Assembly (NCBI GenBank): GCA_035295745.1
Contig: DATGIL010000022.1
Span: forward strand, 62,001 to 126,000
From: JAIQFL01 sp035295745
GTDB lineage: Bacteria > Acidobacteriota > Terriglobia > Bryobacterales > Bryobacteraceae
Direction: 5' to 3'
DNA length: 64,000 nucleotides
Shown here in pieces: positions 1 through 8,980 of the stretch. The notes below the pieces were generated by a model. That model saw nothing but the letters and a program-made list of their open reading frames with translations. It searched no databases and had not been told where the DNA came from. Every line of letters begins with the position of its first letter. Within the stretch, counting starts at the first letter, position 1. Both the position numbers and the translations under genes were made by a program.

Positions 1-1507
1 CCCGCACCACCGCGCCAATACCGTCGCGATTCGATTTCGTCCCCGCCAGCCGCACGGAAAGCCAGTGATTGCGATTGCCCCCGTCGTTGCGGTACAGGTA
101 TGCCGGACCGTTATTGGTTGAGATCAGGAGGTCGAGATCCCCGTCGTGATCGAAGTCTGCATAGGCGGCGCCTCGTGCCACAATCGGACGGTTGAAGGCC
201 GGCCCCGCCGCCTGGGTGGCGTTTTCGAATTTATGCGAGCCGAGATTGTGAAATAGCAGTGGCGCCTCCCGGTAGCTCACCTTGGGCTGCACACGGCCGA
301 TCTCGTCTTCGATATGGCCGTTGCCTGCAAAGATGTCCGGATAGCCGTCCAGATCGTAATCGAAAAAGAAGACGCCGAAGGCCAGCGTGAGCAGGCTGGC
401 CCTGCCCACCGCTGAAGACGGCGCCTCATCGACGAACAAGCCTTTGCCCTCGTTGTGATACAGACCGATCATCTGGTTCGAGAAGTTGCCGACCAGCAGG
501 TGCGGGCGTTCGCTGCGATCATAATCGGCGGCGTCCGCGCCCATCGCGCCGCGGGCCACCCCATCCTCGCCATAGGCGACGCCCGCCGTCATACCCTCTT
601 CTTTGAAGGTGCCGTTCTGCAGGTTGCGATAGAGCTTGTTGGGCTGCGTATCGTTGGCAACGAAGATGTCGGGCCAGCCGTCGCCGTTGTAATCGAGGAC
701 CGTGATCCCGAGGGACTTGCTGGTGGGGTCTCCGACACCCGCACGCTCCGCGACTTCCTCAAATCGGCCGCCGCCCAGGTTATGGTACAGACGCGAGCTC
801 GTGCCTTTGTAGGATTCCGGAGTGCAGTATGACTTCGTCGAGCCGTCCAGCGAACACCACAGGTCGTTCTCGGGCTTCCACTGCACGTAATTGGCGACGA
901 AAAGGTCGAGTTTTCCGTCGCGATCGTAGTCGAGCCAGGCGGCGCTGGTGGCGAAGTTGGCGTTCTGGATACCGGCGCTTTTCGTCACGTCTTTGAATTT
1001 GCCGTTGCCTTCATTGTGGAAGAGGCGGTCGCCTTCGAGTGCGGTGATGTACACGTCGTCGCGGCCGTCGTTGTCGTAATCGCCAATGGCGACACCCATT
1101 CCATACATCTCGACGTCGAGTCCGCTGCCCACGGTGACGTCGGTGAAGGTGCCGTTGTGGTTGTTGCGATATAGGGCTGGTAACGAGCGCTTTCCGCCGG
1201 GCGTCCAGTTCTTGCTGTTGATGAGGAGAATGTCCTGCCACCCGTCGCCATCGGCATCGAAAAAGGCGCACCCGGCTCCGAGAGTTTCCGGAAGATATCG
1301 CTTGCCGGCACGTCCCGCGTTGTGGGTAAAGTGGATTCCGGCTTGGGAAGTGATGTCGGTGAAGGTGATGCCGGGCGGAGCCGCGAATAGCGTGATGGCG
1401 GCGATTATTGCCGCGCTGATTCCTGCTGCTCTTTTTCCTACCGATGTGGCGCAGACACTCCTGTCTGCCGCGGCAGACAGGAGTGTCTGCGCCACTTCAC
1501 GTCTCAT
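1..1507 (-). CDS. FG-GAP/VCBS repeat protein, CRTAC1 family with ASPIC/UnbV domain (3' end cut by window)
   Basis: The reading frame is open from an ATG at 1507 to base 1, so the C-terminus is missing. After a short hydrophobic N-terminus there are repeated FG-GAP calcium-binding loops (FFDADGDGWQDI, IGDYDNDGRDDVYI, LDYDRDGKLDLF, LDYNGDGWPDIF, ADFDHDGDLDLLI), as in a seven-bladed beta-propeller. The last visible part, NHWLSVRLAGTKSNRDGIGA, is the start of an ASPIC/UnbV domain. Such CRTAC1-like proteins are secreted and abundant in Acidobacteria; their substrate is unknown. The ATG overlaps the TGA of the upstream multiheme cytochrome gene (ATGA), so translation is probably coupled. A 50-bp palindrome encodes residues 5-21, ahead of the hydrophobic segment. 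A later start would remove it, but no better one is obvious. Confidence 0.9.
   Translation of the reverse strand, partial: MRREVAQTLLSAAADRSVCATSVGKRAAGISAAIIAAITLFAAPPGITFTDITSQAGIHFTHNAGRAGKRYLPETLGAGCAFFDADGDGWQDILLINSKNWTPGGKRSLPALYRNNHNGTFTDVTVGSGLDVEMYGMGVAIGDYDNDGRDDVYITALEGDRLFHNEGNGKFKDVTKSAGIQNANFATSAAWLDYDRDGKLDLFVANYVQWKPENDLWCSLDGSTKSYCTPESYKGTSSRLYHNLGGGRFEEVAERAGVGDPTSKSLGITVLDYNGDGWPDIFVANDTQPNKLYRNLQNGTFKEEGMTAGVAYGEDGVARGAMGADAADYDRSERPHLLVGNFSNQMIGLYHNEGKGLFVDEAPSSAVGRASLLTLAFGVFFFDYDLDGYPDIFAGNGHIEDEIGRVQPKVSYREAPLLFHNLGSHKFENATQAAGPAFNRPIVARGAAYADFDHDGDLDLLISTNNGPAYLYRNDGGNRNHWLSVRLAGTKSNRDGIGAVVR
1446..1495. repeat. Perfect 50-bp palindrome inside the 5' end of a coding gene
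   Basis: The left arm 1446-1470 (GTGGCGCAGACACTCC...) is the exact reverse complement of 1471-1495, with no loop. It is in frame with the FG-GAP gene and encodes VAQTLLSAAADRSVCAT. Perfect symmetry inside a coding N-terminus is not expected from protein constraint and suggests a mobile REP/MITE-like sequence. A diverged half-copy lies at 25945-25969. Confidence 0.85.
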
Positions 1508-4191
1508 CGCTCACCTCCGCCTAACGCATTTTCATGATCGTGAATGGGCTGTCGCTCGTTATTGTCCTCGGGACTGATCCTTCGGCGCCGCTCCGTAATC
1601 GCCTGCGACGATTCATCCGCCTTGAACCGGCGGAACAGCGTCTCCTCGCGGGCGGCGCCGGCCTCGTCGCCCAATCCGCGATAGCACAGCATCAGCGTGT
1701 AGTGCATCTGTACATCCTCGGGATCCACCGCGTTCACTTGTTTCAGAGCCTCCACCGCCTCGCCATACTTCCGCTGCAGGAACAGAATGCGCGCAATCTG
1801 ATTGAGCACCACACGGTCGCGCGGGTACTTACTACGCGCCACGCCGAGCGACTGGAGCGCGCCATCGTAATCGCCATCCGCCTTCTGAATCGCCGCCTGG
1901 AAAAACCAGATGCGGCCCAGCTCGCGATTGATCTCGAGCGCCTTGGCGATGAACGGCTTGGCGGCCTCCGTTTCGCCCTCCTGGATGAGCGCGCGCGCCA
2001 CATTGAGCCAGCCATCGGCATACTCCGGCTCGGCTTCAGTCACCTTGCGGAACGCGTATTCGGCCCCCTTAAGATCGCCCTGCAGCAGCAGGCCGATGCC
2101 CCAATCGTTCCAGCGCTCGCGGTCCTGTTTGCGCACCACAGGAGACCAGGCAGACTGTCCCAGAGGCACGGACGCCGTAGCCTGAGCCAGCGTCACGATC
2201 GGGATGTCGGGGACCCGGTCGCGAATCTTGCCCGAAACATTCGCCGGGATGGATGCCGGCAGGAACTGATATTCCAGCCCGTTGTGGTCGAGTCCAAGCA
2301 GCGAAAGATCCTGGCCCGGCTTGGGTTGCCCGGCGTAAACAAACTGCGTGTAGAACCAGGAAAACTTGCGGTAATTCAGCTTCGCGGTGAAGGTGATGGG
2401 CCCGCGAGCATTCGCCGGAACCTTCACTCGATAATGCGCGACGTCGGCCGCCCCCGGCGGAATCAGGCGAACATACAGTGTGCTGCGCGCCTGCCAGGCG
2501 TTGCGCTTATTAATGGGATTGGCCTCGCCATCGAGCTGATACGAGCGATAGAAATGTGCTCCCGGTTCGACGGGCCCCTTTCCCTCGTCCGTCACATTTC
2601 CGCTCCAGTAGATGACGCGCCCATCGGCATCCTTGCCCTGCAGTTCGAGCCACACGTCGAACGAATCCACGGTGCCGCCCGGGAAGAAATGACCGATCTT
2701 TCGAGTCCGCACCACCACGTCGACACGCGCGGTGCTGCCCGGCTCGATGGCGGTGGCCGCGACTCCCAGGGGCGCCGCGAGCTTGCCCACTTCGCGGATC
2801 AATGCGGGGCCGGACTGCTCGGCCTCCTCTCCCACGGCGAAGGTCGTGTTCGCCTGCACTGTGTCGGCGCGCCGTTTCATGGCAGTCGCGCCCGAGTGCT
2901 CGTCGGCCGGGGAGATCGAAAAGATATCCACCGTGATGAAACCCGATTTCAGAAACTGCTCGGTGGCATCGAGCTGCGACTGATCCTGATTTGCATAGGC
3001 GACTGCTGTATTGGCTGCCGGGAAACGGTGCGAATGTACTTTGCCATCGTGATTTCCTGGATCGTGCGAATCCACGAGTGGCATGTGGCAATCAGCGCAG
3101 ACCTGCGTTTTGGCCGGGTAGTAGAACGAGCGCGCGCCCTGGCCGGATACGCCGCTTGCCTGCCAGTTGTCGTAGTCGTTGAACCCGCGCACCCAGCGGT
3201 ATCGATTCACCGGCATATCCAGGTGCACCTTGTGACACGCAGCGCAGAATTCGGCTGACTGCATATACGGCTTGAGAAACGTCTGCTTGTGAGGCTTCGG
3301 ATTCAGATAGGTCAGGAAATAATCGATGGCGCGTACGTACTTGTTGTGGCTGTTCGCCAGTTCGTGCAGCGGCGGATATTCCACCGTGAAATCGGCGTTC
3401 CCCATGCTGCTGCCCACGTGAACAATCGCGTGGCATGACATACAGCCGAGTCCGGCTTGCGCCTCGGGCGTATCGATCTGTTCGCGGATGGGCCGGTCGA
3501 AGCGCCCATTGAAGAAGACCGCATGGTCGTGGCAGCCCGCGCACCACTTACTGGGACGCGTGCCCGCCACGTCCTGCATATACTCGATGGATTTCCGGTA
3601 GAACTGATTGTTGAACGAAGCGAAGTGGTGCATTGAACTCTTCCACTCTTCGTAGATGTCCTTGTGGCATTGACCGCAGGACTCGGAGTCCATAAAAAAG
3701 TTAGAGGGGATGATCTGGCCGGTGTTGGTCTGTGCGGACGATGGAGCGAAGGGGGAGTGAGCGCCCGCGCCTTCTTCATCCATGGAGATCGGCGCGACTG
3801 CAGGATTGACGATGGGCTTTCCGGATTGACGAGGAAAAACCGCAGCCAAAAGAATCGCCGGAGCCGCGACCAGCAGCAGCGTGCGGAAGCGTGGAGCCCG
3901 CCACGCGATCAGCATCACGGCGAGGGTCGCCAGGAGAAGATGCATCCACAAGATCGGACGGTTGGAAAGCGTGTTGCCGCGGATCGCCAGCAGCACAGCC
4001 GGAATTCCCGCCGCCAGGAACGCGCCCGTCTCGCGCGGATAGCGGCGCACCAGCGGGATCGCAAGCACCATCAGCGCCAAACCAATGCCCAGATGCAGCA
4101 GCACATTAGCCATGTAGAAAACAGTGGCGCTCGGAAAAGCCGCGAGATACCCGCTATTGAGAATTAAGATGGCGAACGCAATGCGACGCAT
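1504..4191 (-). CDS. Membrane-anchored pentaheme cytochrome c with C-terminal TPR repeats
   Basis: An 895-residue protein. Residues 1-120 contain about four hydrophobic segments. Five CXXCH heme c sites follow: CGQCH (172), CAGCH (217), CMSCH (250), CAACH (316) and CADCH (365). A beta-rich region fills the middle, and residues about 690-880 are TPR repeats (for example GDLKGAEYAFRKVTEAEPEY and GDYDGALQSLGVARSKYP). This layout resembles multiheme cytochrome/TPR proteins of Acidobacteria and Planctomycetes, which probably act in periplasmic electron transfer; the partner is unknown. Its stop overlaps the start of the downstream FG-GAP gene by four bases, and the upstream TPR/ASPIC gene ends four bases before its start, so the three genes form an operon. 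Confidence 0.88.
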   Translation of the reverse strand: MRRIAFAILILNSGYLAAFPSATVFYMANVLLHLGIGLALMVLAIPLVRRYPRETGAFLAAGIPAVLLAIRGNTLSNRPILWMHLLLATLAVMLIAWRAPRFRTLLLVAAPAILLAAVFPRQSGKPIVNPAVAPISMDEEGAGAHSPFAPSSAQTNTGQIIPSNFFMDSESCGQCHKDIYEEWKSSMHHFASFNNQFYRKSIEYMQDVAGTRPSKWCAGCHDHAVFFNGRFDRPIREQIDTPEAQAGLGCMSCHAIVHVGSSMGNADFTVEYPPLHELANSHNKYVRAIDYFLTYLNPKPHKQTFLKPYMQSAEFCAACHKVHLDMPVNRYRWVRGFNDYDNWQASGVSGQGARSFYYPAKTQVCADCHMPLVDSHDPGNHDGKVHSHRFPAANTAVAYANQDQSQLDATEQFLKSGFITVDIFSISPADEHSGATAMKRRADTVQANTTFAVGEEAEQSGPALIREVGKLAAPLGVAATAIEPGSTARVDVVVRTRKIGHFFPGGTVDSFDVWLELQGKDADGRVIYWSGNVTDEGKGPVEPGAHFYRSYQLDGEANPINKRNAWQARSTLYVRLIPPGAADVAHYRVKVPANARGPITFTAKLNYRKFSWFYTQFVYAGQPKPGQDLSLLGLDHNGLEYQFLPASIPANVSGKIRDRVPDIPIVTLAQATASVPLGQSAWSPVVRKQDRERWNDWGIGLLLQGDLKGAEYAFRKVTEAEPEYADGWLNVARALIQEGETEAAKPFIAKALEINRELGRIWFFQAAIQKADGDYDGALQSLGVARSKYPRDRVVLNQIARILFLQRKYGEAVEALKQVNAVDPEDVQMHYTLMLCYRGLGDEAGAAREETLFRRFKADESSQAITERRRRISPEDNNERQPIHDHENALGGGER

Positions 4192-4195
4192 GGTC

Positions 4196-7117
4196 TCACT
4201 CTCGAGTCGTCTGCAGACTACGGATCAGGTGCAGCGCGGGCCGCGTCAGGTAGTCGTGCAAGTACTGATCGTGCGCCGCGTCCTGCGGGTAATGTTCATT
4301 AGCCGGATAAGGGTACCTGCTCATCGCATGAAACGGCAGGGGCAGCACGGTCTGCGAATACGCGGTATTCGCATCGGCATCCTTGGCCCAACCATCCACC
4401 AGGAGCAGATAGTCGCGCTTCCATCCAGCGGGCAACCCAGGCAACGAAGCGGCATCGAAGAGCAATTTCAGTTCATCGCCCGATCCCATGATTACCATGC
4501 GATCGTCTGGCTCCGCGAGCAGCGTTTCCACCGGACCGTAGCGGGTGTAATTGCCAGATGTGGGATTCCACATAGACGTGAAGCTCACGGTCTGATACTC
4601 GAAGCGCTCGGGCTGTTTGCGTTCCGGGTGGATGGTAGCCTTCGAGAATCCACGAAAATGAAGGTCCGCCGAGATATTGGGCACGGTCGTCATGCGCGAT
4701 GGAGGTGCGTCGCTGTTCTCCACCAGGAAGATCTCGTCCCAGTAGACACACAGGTTGGTGACGATCCGAACTTCCCGCGATGACGAGAGGAATTTGCCGG
4801 TCAAATCGACGGCCATGGTCTTCGGTTTGCCTGAAGGGATGCCCATGTCCTCGACGACGGTCTTCCAGTTCCCCGCCCCATCCTTCACCTGGATGTAAGG
4901 AAAACTAAGATCTTTGTGGGCCTGCGTGGCGCCCAGGAATGTGCTGCCATCGGCCCAATCCACCCATCCGCTCAATATCAGCACCGCGTGATTGTCGCGG
5001 GCCGCTTTGCCGAAATCGAGATCGAGCGTGTGCATCTCGGCGACTCCGGCATGATCGCGCCGGAAAGCGTCTGGGTAGGTCTGATCGCGATGCATGAGTG
5101 CCGGCAGCACATTATGACCTTGATCATCCTGAGCCGACGCGGGATAAACGCGCCGGTCTACGCCATACAGCCGAAACTCCGGAAATGGGGGCGACTTGAA
5201 CTTCTCGTTGGTCACAATATCGATACCCGCAGGATGGTCGAGCGCGATCAGCTTGATCTGATCGATATAGGACACCTCGCGCAATTCCTCAGTGACGCGG
5301 ATTTCGTACTGACCATTGCGCGGCTTCAGACGTTCGCCGGCGATCGAGACGTACTCGTCATGATCGACGGGGAAGTATTGGCCGTCACCCGAACTGGCTC
5401 CGAGCGGGGCAACGCCAAGCACGTCGGTGATGAACTCGAAACGCTCACCGTTCCACGTGAAGATCATGGGGCACGATCCCGAGAGGCGCGGCGCTTCCTT
5501 CAACACATTCACGCGGTTCACGGGCACCTGCGTTTCGTTCTGAATGAGCCCGTTGGGCCAGGTGATGCGTACCGTGTCCAACTGCGTGCGCGAACCCAGA
5601 CGGAAGACCAGGGGCGTACCTTGATAGATCGCCTTCTGGTAGAAGTCTCCGGCCTTCACTTCGACTTTCGCGTCGAGTGCGAGCTTGGCGTTCTTCACAC
5701 CGGTGAGCCCGATCTCAACCCAGTTGCCGTATGCCGGGGTGACGTCGTGGCGCATCGTGAGGGTGCCATCCTTGGCGACCACAACATTGTCCAGGCGGCC
5801 TCGCAGATTGAAATCGGCGGCTGCCGAGGGCTCCGACGCAGCGAATGGCGCTGGGGAGTCGGATGCTTCAAAGACGCCTCCCAACTTGTCCCGATAGAGG
5901 ACCGTGCGCCCTTCGTAATTCACCAGGAGATCGAATCCCAAACCGTCGGGATCGACTTCGAACCTCGCGGCATCGAGCGCCCGGCCTGCGACGAACGGAA
6001 AGCGTCGTGATTCGTCGCTGAAGCCCGCCTCACCATTGTTTCGAAGTAGCCGGGAATCGTCACCCAGCAGGAAAAGGTCGGGGTCGTAATCGTGATCGTA
6101 GTCGAGCCAGAGTGCGCGACGAAACGAACCGGTGGCGAGATCGGTTTGCTTCTGAAATTTGCCGTTCACGTTGCGGTACAAGACCGCCCCGGTGGTGGTG
6201 ACGACGCAGAGATCGGGGAGGCCATCGTTATCGAAATCACCAGGGGCGATGAAGACCACGTCGCGCAGTTTTTCCAGACCCGAGTCGGGAACCAGGGTGG
6301 CGCCGTTGCGATAGAGTGCCACGCGCGTCTTAGACCAGGCAATCACGCTGGGGCGTGCGCCATCCAACGAAAGCACGGTGACGCCTTCGAAACCCGTGCC
6401 GAGCTTCTCATCGCGATACGACACAGGGGGAGGAGGCAACTTCGGCGCGTCGAGGGGATCGTAGATCTCGGCATAGTAGCTCCAATCCATGTCCTCCGGA
6501 ACGGCGGCGCCTTCCTGCTGCTTTTTCAGTTCCTGGAAAATCCGCAGCTCCGACGCGGCATCCTGGGCGCGATCGGCCTGGCGGTAGAGGCCGTAGAGTT
6601 GGAAGTGCGGCGCAGCGAGGCGCGGGTTCAGGTCCCGTGCAGTTTCGAATTCTTTGATGGCGCCGGCGTTATCACCCTTCAGTTTGAGGAGCGCGCCCAG
6701 GTGATAATGCGATACGGGTTCCTTGGGGACGAGTTGCAGCATCCCCTCGAACTGTGCGAAAGCGCGATCGAATTCGCCCTGCTTCTGAAAAGTGACGCCA
6801 AGATTAAACCAGGTGTGTGGGATTTTGGGCGCTGCCTTCTGCACCTTTTCCAATTCCGCGATTCCAGCATCGACCTCGCCGGCGCGCAAAAGAGCGAGCC
6901 CGTAGTTCACCTGTTCACGCGGAGAATCGGGAGCCAGCGCGAGCGCCTGCCGAAACTCGTCGACCGCCTGTTTCTGGGTGGTGGGGTTCTCGTAGAATGC
7001 CTTGCCGAGATTGCGGAAATGCCAGAGGCGGGTCTGGGCCGCGCCGGTCAACTGTGCATGTACCAGCCAGAATCCGCAAGCTGTAAGCAGGACGAGGGCG
7101 ATCAGAAAGCGCTTCAT
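4196..7117 (-). CDS. Secreted TPR / FG-GAP / ASPIC-UnbV protein
   Basis: A 973-residue protein with a signal peptide (MKRFLIALVLLTACGFWLVHA). TPR repeats cover about residues 35-215 (for example AVDEFRQALALAPDSPREQV). An FG-GAP propeller region covers about 260-450, with loops such as DFDNDGLPDLCVV and LDYDHDYDPDLFLL. An ASPIC/UnbV domain sits around 480-540 (TVRITWPNGLIQNETQVPVN). The long C-terminus contains FTWNGERFEFITDVLGVAPLG, common in Acidobacterial ASPIC proteins. It is the first gene of the three-gene operon with the pentaheme cytochrome and second FG-GAP protein. Its role is unknown; the context suggests an envelope complex handling electron transfer or an extracellular substrate. 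Confidence 0.88.
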   Translation of the reverse strand: MKRFLIALVLLTACGFWLVHAQLTGAAQTRLWHFRNLGKAFYENPTTQKQAVDEFRQALALAPDSPREQVNYGLALLRAGEVDAGIAELEKVQKAAPKIPHTWFNLGVTFQKQGEFDRAFAQFEGMLQLVPKEPVSHYHLGALLKLKGDNAGAIKEFETARDLNPRLAAPHFQLYGLYRQADRAQDAASELRIFQELKKQQEGAAVPEDMDWSYYAEIYDPLDAPKLPPPPVSYRDEKLGTGFEGVTVLSLDGARPSVIAWSKTRVALYRNGATLVPDSGLEKLRDVVFIAPGDFDNDGLPDLCVVTTTGAVLYRNVNGKFQKQTDLATGSFRRALWLDYDHDYDPDLFLLGDDSRLLRNNGEAGFSDESRRFPFVAGRALDAARFEVDPDGLGFDLLVNYEGRTVLYRDKLGGVFEASDSPAPFAASEPSAAADFNLRGRLDNVVVAKDGTLTMRHDVTPAYGNWVEIGLTGVKNAKLALDAKVEVKAGDFYQKAIYQGTPLVFRLGSRTQLDTVRITWPNGLIQNETQVPVNRVNVLKEAPRLSGSCPMIFTWNGERFEFITDVLGVAPLGASSGDGQYFPVDHDEYVSIAGERLKPRNGQYEIRVTEELREVSYIDQIKLIALDHPAGIDIVTNEKFKSPPFPEFRLYGVDRRVYPASAQDDQGHNVLPALMHRDQTYPDAFRRDHAGVAEMHTLDLDFGKAARDNHAVLILSGWVDWADGSTFLGATQAHKDLSFPYIQVKDGAGNWKTVVEDMGIPSGKPKTMAVDLTGKFLSSSREVRIVTNLCVYWDEIFLVENSDAPPSRMTTVPNISADLHFRGFSKATIHPERKQPERFEYQTVSFTSMWNPTSGNYTRYGPVETLLAEPDDRMVIMGSGDELKLLFDAASLPGLPAGWKRDYLLLVDGWAKDADANTAYSQTVLPLPFHAMSRYPYPANEHYPQDAAHDQYLHDYLTRPALHLIRSLQTTRE

Positions 7118-7132
7118 AGGCGGCCGCCCGAT

Positions 7133-7726
7133 TCAGCGCACATAGCCATGCACGGCGCTCCGTTTGCCCCCCGCCCGGTGCGCTTCCTCGGAGAGCGCGT
7201 GTACTCCGGAGGCGTCGATCCATCGATTGTAGAAATTGAACAGGGCACAGACGGTGATGGCGAAATAGATCGCGTCATCTTCCCACCCTACCTCGTAAAG
7301 CGGCTGCATGTCGGCGCCTGTGATGCGCGGCGAGTCGTGATTCACCTTGTCGACGAAGCGGAACAGCGCTTTGTGTTTGTCGTCGAGCGCGGAGGTTTCG
7401 AGGTTGCGGAGCACACTCCATACGAGCGCCTCGTCTCCCAGCAGTTCCGCCGCAACTGCGGCGTGCGACTTCAGTCAAAACGGGCATTCGTTCCGATAGG
7501 ACGTGTAAGCGGCGATCAGTTCCCGGAGTCCAGGGCTTAGCGGCGCCGGACCGCGCAGGATCTCCTGGGTGAAGCGCGCGAGATGCTCCGTGGCCTGCGG
7601 CAAAAAGGCGAACATGTGCCAGATCTGCGGATACTCCGCACCCGTGGAACGCATCAGCTCGATGATGTCGCGATAGCCGCTGGGTTTGGGATTCTGCTCC
7701 ACGCCGGGCAGAAACATCGGGTTCAC
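7133..7726 (-). CDS. AhpD-like/carboxymuconolactone decarboxylase-family selenoprotein (in-frame TGA read as Sec)
   Basis: Reading through one TGA (7475-7477) gives a continuous 197-residue protein of the peroxidase-related AhpD/CMD family. The family redox motif C-x-x-C-x3-H appears as NECPF-U-LKSHAAVAAELLG, so the TGA sits exactly at the second active-site cysteine (Cys81, Sec84, His88 counted from the GTG). Sequence after the stop stays fully family-like for another 113 codons (YEVGWEDDAIYFAITVCALF). A hairpin with the right geometry for a bacterial SECIS follows the TGA. The GTG at 7726 is chosen because GGAGGGG precedes it by about 7 bases; a TTG at 7741 is the alternative. The protein probably reduces peroxides or acts as a CxxU thiol redox enzyme. 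A TGC-to-TGA nonsense mutation is the other reading. SelA/SelB/tRNA-Sec are not in the window. Confidence 0.82.
7448..7477 (-). promoter_or_regulatory. Putative bacterial SECIS element with its UGA codon
   Basis: On the minus strand the UGA (7477-7475) is followed by 11 bases and then a six-base-pair GC stem, CGCCGC-AGUU-GCGGCG (7463-7448). The apical loop starts 18 bases after the UGA and has G as its second base. Both fit the bacterial SECIS consensus (loop about 16-37 nt downstream, G in the first two loop positions). Seen directly; function inferred. Confidence 0.75.
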
Positions 7727-7811
7727 GTTAGACCCCTCCAAGTGACCGGTAGGATACTAAGAGCCCGAAGCGCGCGGCAATAATTGAAAGATACTATCCG
7801 GCTCGTTCCGC

Positions 7812-7840
7812 TTGACAAGAAATTTTCTTAGTACTAATTT
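7812..7840 (+). promoter_or_regulatory. Candidate promoter with palindrome, possibly for a leaderless mRNA
   Basis: A perfect -35 box TTGACA lies at 7812-7817. A 17-base spacer leads to a weak -10, TAATTT (7835-7840). The palindrome TTAGTACTAA (7828-7837) overlaps it and could be a repressor site. The predicted start of transcription falls at or just before the ATG at 7849, and no Shine-Dalgarno precedes that ATG. Confidence 0.45.
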
Positions 7841-7848
7841 ATTGGTAC

Positions 7849-8604
7849 ATGAGAATCCGAAGCAGATGGCTGCTCCCCATCGCGCTTGCTGCGGCGGTTT
7901 GCCATTCCCAATCCGGTCCGGTTTTCGACGTTGCTTCTCTGAAGCCCAGTCCACCTGCCACGGGTGACACGATCAATATTAATCTCGGATCGATTCGCAA
8001 TGGAGACGTGACGCTCTCCAACGCCTCCCTTGTAGATTGCATCAAGTTTGCGTACGGGCTGGTGAGCAATGAGCAGGTCGCAGGGCCGGACTGGACGAAG
8101 TCGAAGGCAGTGCGCTTCGATATCCTGGCGAAAGCGGCACCATCGACTCCCCGGGAGCTACTGCTGCTAATGCTGAGGACTCTCTTGAACGAGCGTTTCC
8201 ATTTGGCGATGCACACGGAGCACCGGAGTTTCGCGCATTATGCGCTGGTGACCGGCAAAAGCGGTCTGAAAATGCATGAGGTTCAGCCAGAGCCCGCAGC
8301 ATCGAAGATGACTTACCGCATCGGGAGCATCGTGCACAATCAGATCTCCATGCAGACGCTGGCGCTGCTGTTATCGCGGCAACTCGGCGAGTTGGTGCTC
8401 GACGAGACGAGGCTCGCCGGCGCGTACGAGATGAAACTGGAATGGACGCCGGAGACCTCGCGCAATACTCCCGACCCGCCCGAACACGGCCCCTCGATCT
8501 TCACCGCGGTTCAGGAGCAATTGGGACTGAAGTTGGAGGCTAGAAGGGACGCGGTGGAGGTGCTGGTGATCGATCGCGCTGACCAGGTGCCGGTAGAGAA
8601 TTAG
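7849..8604 (+). CDS. TIGR03435 family secreted protein
   Basis: A 251-residue protein with a clear signal peptide (MRIRSRWLLPIALAAAVCHS) followed by the typical opening of TIGR03435 proteins, PVFDVASLKPSPP. Family-like segments include LVDCIKFAYGL, FDILAKAA, MLRTLLNERFHLAMHTEHR, YALVTGKSGLKM and LLSRQLGELVLDETRLAGAYEMKLEW, and it ends with the usual ARRDAVEVLVIDRADQVP. The family is greatly expanded in soil Acidobacteria (Solibacter), and its function is unknown. It is transcribed divergently from the selenoprotein gene. The start is fixed by the signal peptide, and the absence of a ribosome binding site together with the promoter position suggests leaderless translation. Confidence 0.9.
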   Translation: MRIRSRWLLPIALAAAVCHSQSGPVFDVASLKPSPPATGDTININLGSIRNGDVTLSNASLVDCIKFAYGLVSNEQVAGPDWTKSKAVRFDILAKAAPSTPRELLLLMLRTLLNERFHLAMHTEHRSFAHYALVTGKSGLKMHEVQPEPAASKMTYRIGSIVHNQISMQTLALLLSRQLGELVLDETRLAGAYEMKLEWTPETSRNTPDPPEHGPSIFTAVQEQLGLKLEARRDAVEVLVIDRADQVPVEN

Positions 8605-8980
8605 GCGCCCGGCGGATCGGTGCCGAGGCATTTGCGCGGACGTCGATGCTGGGAGCCTCCAGCGCACCATCGCCGAGTTATTCCAATTGCTGGCCTGCTG
8701 CGCGCGTCTCTAAAGAGCGGCACAGATCGGTGGGCCGTAGTGCGCACTAGGACTGCGACCTGCGGGTGAACTCGCGCGGGGTGGGTGAAATGACTGGATT
8801 CCTCACCCCCCAGCAATCCGGCCGATAGAGGCTCGGCCCCTTCGAATGAATAACTTGCCGCCAGCGGCGGTTTGGGTTGTGAATTGCACTTTGGGCTCTT
8901 CTATTCCAAAATGCGTGGGAGGACCTACGTCACCGAGCCCCGGCCAGGGCCCGATTTCCACGCGCTGACGGGAGCAGCAG
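8605..8980 (+). other. Intergenic region, no gene seen
   Basis: 376 bases between the TIGR03435 gene and the first Rrf2 gene. No convincing coding frame, strong hairpin or promoter was seen. A GGAG at about 8971 serves the GTG start of the next gene. Confidence 0.5.

Noticed and set aside
1534..3258. 574-codon plus-strand frame opposite the pentaheme cytochrome
   Set aside because: The minus strand has five heme motifs and TPR repeats in an operon; the plus frame has no recognisable features.
7133..7741. Pseudogene explanation for the in-frame TGA in the AhpD-like gene
   Set aside because: The stop is precisely at a redox cysteine and is followed by a SECIS-like hairpin and intact sequence. 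It is not fully excluded; genome-wide Sec machinery would decide.
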